From positions 1 to 6,681 of the forward strand of contig CAYUXZ010000073.1 in assembly GCA_964449135.1 (NCBI GenBank): a stretch of 6,681 nt of DNA, read 5' to 3'. The position numbers were made by a program, and so were the translations under genes. Shown in pieces: positions 5,473-6,681 of the stretch. The DNA is from SZAS-103 sp964449135. GTDB taxonomy: Bacteria > Pseudomonadota > Gammaproteobacteria > Xanthomonadales > Xanthomonadaceae. Numbering within the stretch: the stretch's first letter is position 1; each line of letters opens with the position of its first letter. The notes beneath the pieces are model-generated. The model was not told the origin of the DNA and did no database searches. It worked only from the letters and a program-made list of their open reading frames with translations.

Positions 5473-6335
5473 GCGGTCTTCTCCTGCGCGGAATCCGTGC
5501 TCGCAGCCGCCTTCTCGGCCGCCTTGGCGCGATCCCAGTAGCGATCCTGCGCTTCCAGCGGCAGCGTCTGCAGCGCGACGCCGTCGGCTTTCGCGAGCGC
5601 TTCCATCGCGCGGAAACGCCGCTCGAACTTCGCGTTCGCGCGGCGCAGCGCGGTACCCGGATCGACCTTGGCATGCCGCGCGAGGTTCGCGCAGACGAAC
5701 AGCACGTCGCCGATCTCGTCCTCCAGCCGCGAGCGCACCGCCGCGTCTTCCGGCGCGTTCGCGACCGCGGCGAATTCGGCACGCACCTCCTCGATCTCTT
5801 CGTGCAGCTTGGCGATCACCGGCTCCGGCCCCGGCCAGTCGAAGCCGACCGTCGCCGCGCGCTTCTGCAGCTTGATCGCACGCTGCCACTCCGGCATGCC
5901 GCGCGCGATGCCCGCGAGCGCGCTGGTGTCCTCGGCCGCGCCCTTGCCTTCGCGTTCGCGACGCTTGTGTTCTTCCCAGTCGCGGGTCTGCGCCTCGACG
6001 TTTTCGACCACCGCATCGGAAAATACGTGCGGATGTCGCCGCACCATCTTGTCGTTGATCGCGGCAGCGACATCGGCGAATCCGAAGTGTCCGGCCTCTT
6101 CGGCCATGCGCGCGTGGAACACGACCTGCAGCAGCAGATCGCCAAGCTCGTCGCGCAGGTCGTGCATGTCGCCGCGGTCGATCGCGTCGGCGACCTCGTA
6201 GGCTTCCTCGATCGTGTAGGGCGCGATCGTTGCGACGTTCTGCTGCAGGTCCCAGGGGCAGCCGCCGTTCGGATCGCGCAGGCGCGCCATGATCTCCAGC
6301 AGTTCGGCCATGCCGCGAGCGTCGTGTTCAGTCAT
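5469..6335 (-). CDS. mazG: Nucleoside triphosphate pyrophosphohydrolase MazG
   Basis: A 288-residue cytoplasmic enzyme that hydrolyses NTPs and dNTPs to monophosphates and pyrophosphate, removing non-canonical nucleotides and, in E. coli, influencing (p)ppGpp levels. Two tandem MazG domains are visible. The first has CPWD (26-29), EEAYE (43-47) and DELGD (62-66); the second has EEIEE (179-183) and EDEIGD (205-210), the paired acidic helices that bind magnesium. The KFERRF block (236-241) is typical of the C-terminal domain. Length is slightly above the E. coli protein (263) because of an Ala/Lys-rich tail. It overlaps the preceding cysQ by 8 bp and the following DUF962 gene by 4 bp, so it should be translated in a coupled way. 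Its own ribosome-binding site is weak, consistent with coupling. Confidence 0.97.
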   Translation of the reverse strand: MTEHDARGMAELLEIMARLRDPNGGCPWDLQQNVATIAPYTIEEAYEVADAIDRGDMHDLRDELGDLLLQVVFHARMAEEAGHFGFADVAAAINDKMVRRHPHVFSDAVVENVEAQTRDWEEHKRREREGKGAAEDTSALAGIARGMPEWQRAIKLQKRAATVGFDWPGPEPVIAKLHEEIEEVRAEFAAVANAPEDAAVRSRLEDEIGDVLFVCANLARHAKVDPGTALRRANAKFERRFRAMEALAKADGVALQTLPLEAQDRYWDRAKAAEKAAASTDSAQEKTA

Positions 6336-6681
6336 CGAGCCATGCCTTGAAATTGAGCCGCGTGTCGCCGAGCACGAGAAAATCCGGATTCAGCAGCGAC
6401 TCCTTGGTGTTGTAGCGCAGCGTCGAGCCGTCCAGGCGCAGCACCGCGCCGCCGGCCGCCTCGACCACGCACTGGCCCGCCGCGGTGTCCCATTCGGAGG
6501 TCGGGCCGAAGCGCGGATACACGTCGATGCGGCCTTCGGCGATGCGACAGAATTTCAGCGACGAACCCATGCCGATGCGCTCGGTCGCGCCCATCTTCTC
6601 CAGCGCGGCCGCGGTGCGCGCGTCCAGGTGCGAACGGCTCGCCGCCACGCGCAGCGGCGTCGGCGCGGGCTGCTGCGTCAT
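6328..6681 (-). CDS. cysQ: 3'(2'),5'-bisphosphate nucleotidase CysQ, C-terminal part (5' end outside window)
   Basis: The last 117 codons of an inositol-monophosphatase-superfamily enzyme. CysQ dephosphorylates PAP (and PAPS), the by-product of sulfate assimilation and of 4'-phosphopantetheine transfer. Visible marks are SRSH (15-18), the SSLKFCRIAEG segment (40-50), the superfamily motif TSEWDTAAGQ (61-70) with the metal-binding Asp65, and the C-terminal LRYNTKESLLNP block. The N-terminal catalytic motifs are missing because the gene runs off the window at 6681. The codon at the very edge is ATG, but the aligned family continues upstream, so this is almost certainly an internal methionine. 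The stop overlaps the mazG start by 8 bp. Confidence 0.93.
   Translation of the reverse strand: MTQQPAPTPLRVAASRSHLDARTAAALEKMGATERIGMGSSLKFCRIAEGRIDVYPRFGPTSEWDTAAGQCVVEAAGGAVLRLDGSTLRYNTKESLLNPDFLVLGDTRLNFKAWLDD

Noticed and set aside
5473..5889. N-terminal extension of the Mpo1-like frame
   Set aside because: The extension is an Arg/Ala/Gly-rich shadow of mazG; a good ribosome-binding site and the family N-terminus mark 5472 as the start.
6679..6681. ATG at the window edge as the real start of CysQ
   Set aside because: The family has a long N-terminal domain with catalytic residues before this point, so the gene is cut by the window, not genuinely short.

Overview
The window is GC-rich (roughly 65-70% GC in the gene blocks I sampled by hand) and densely packed, mostly on the minus strand. 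The exception is a small AT-richer islet near 4576-5166 (about 49% GC by hand count over 4621-5100). The gene content and order (CysQ, MazG, an Mpo1-like protein; an OmpR-type two-component system next to a MacA-like adaptor) suggest a gammaproteobacterium, most plausibly Xanthomonadales/Lysobacterales. That placement is an inference; no rRNA or other marker gene is present.

Left block (1-4105, all minus strand, read right to left): an OmpR/PhoB-type response regulator overlaps its histidine kinase by an ATGA junction. After a 132-bp gap comes a MacA-like periplasmic adaptor carrying an unusual alpha-helical insert, and then, 8 bp further on, the first 131 codons of an ABC transporter ATPase of the MacB/LolD class. 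The simplest reading is a sensor-regulator pair placed beside, and perhaps controlling, a tripartite ABC efflux or export system. The ATPase has an atypical residue just after its Walker A motif.

Middle (4106-4575): a 119-bp divergent intergenic region contains several small inverted repeats, two of them overlapping and mutually exclusive around the ribosome-binding site of the response regulator. A plus-strand gene for a four-helix DUF486 (DMT-family) membrane protein follows.

Islet (4576-5166): a single minus-strand gene encodes a small lipoprotein of no recognised family. Its base composition differs from both flanks, and an A/T palindrome bounds it on the left. This is the most likely horizontally acquired piece of the window.

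Right block (5167-6681, minus strand): the end of cysQ, then mazG, then an Mpo1-like DUF962 gene, joined by 8-bp and 4-bp overlaps, forms a tightly coupled operon. CysQ and MazG both clear unwanted nucleotides (PAP and non-canonical NTPs), so the block looks like a housekeeping cluster.

I found no tRNA, rRNA, CRISPR array, complete transposon or complete novel defence system.
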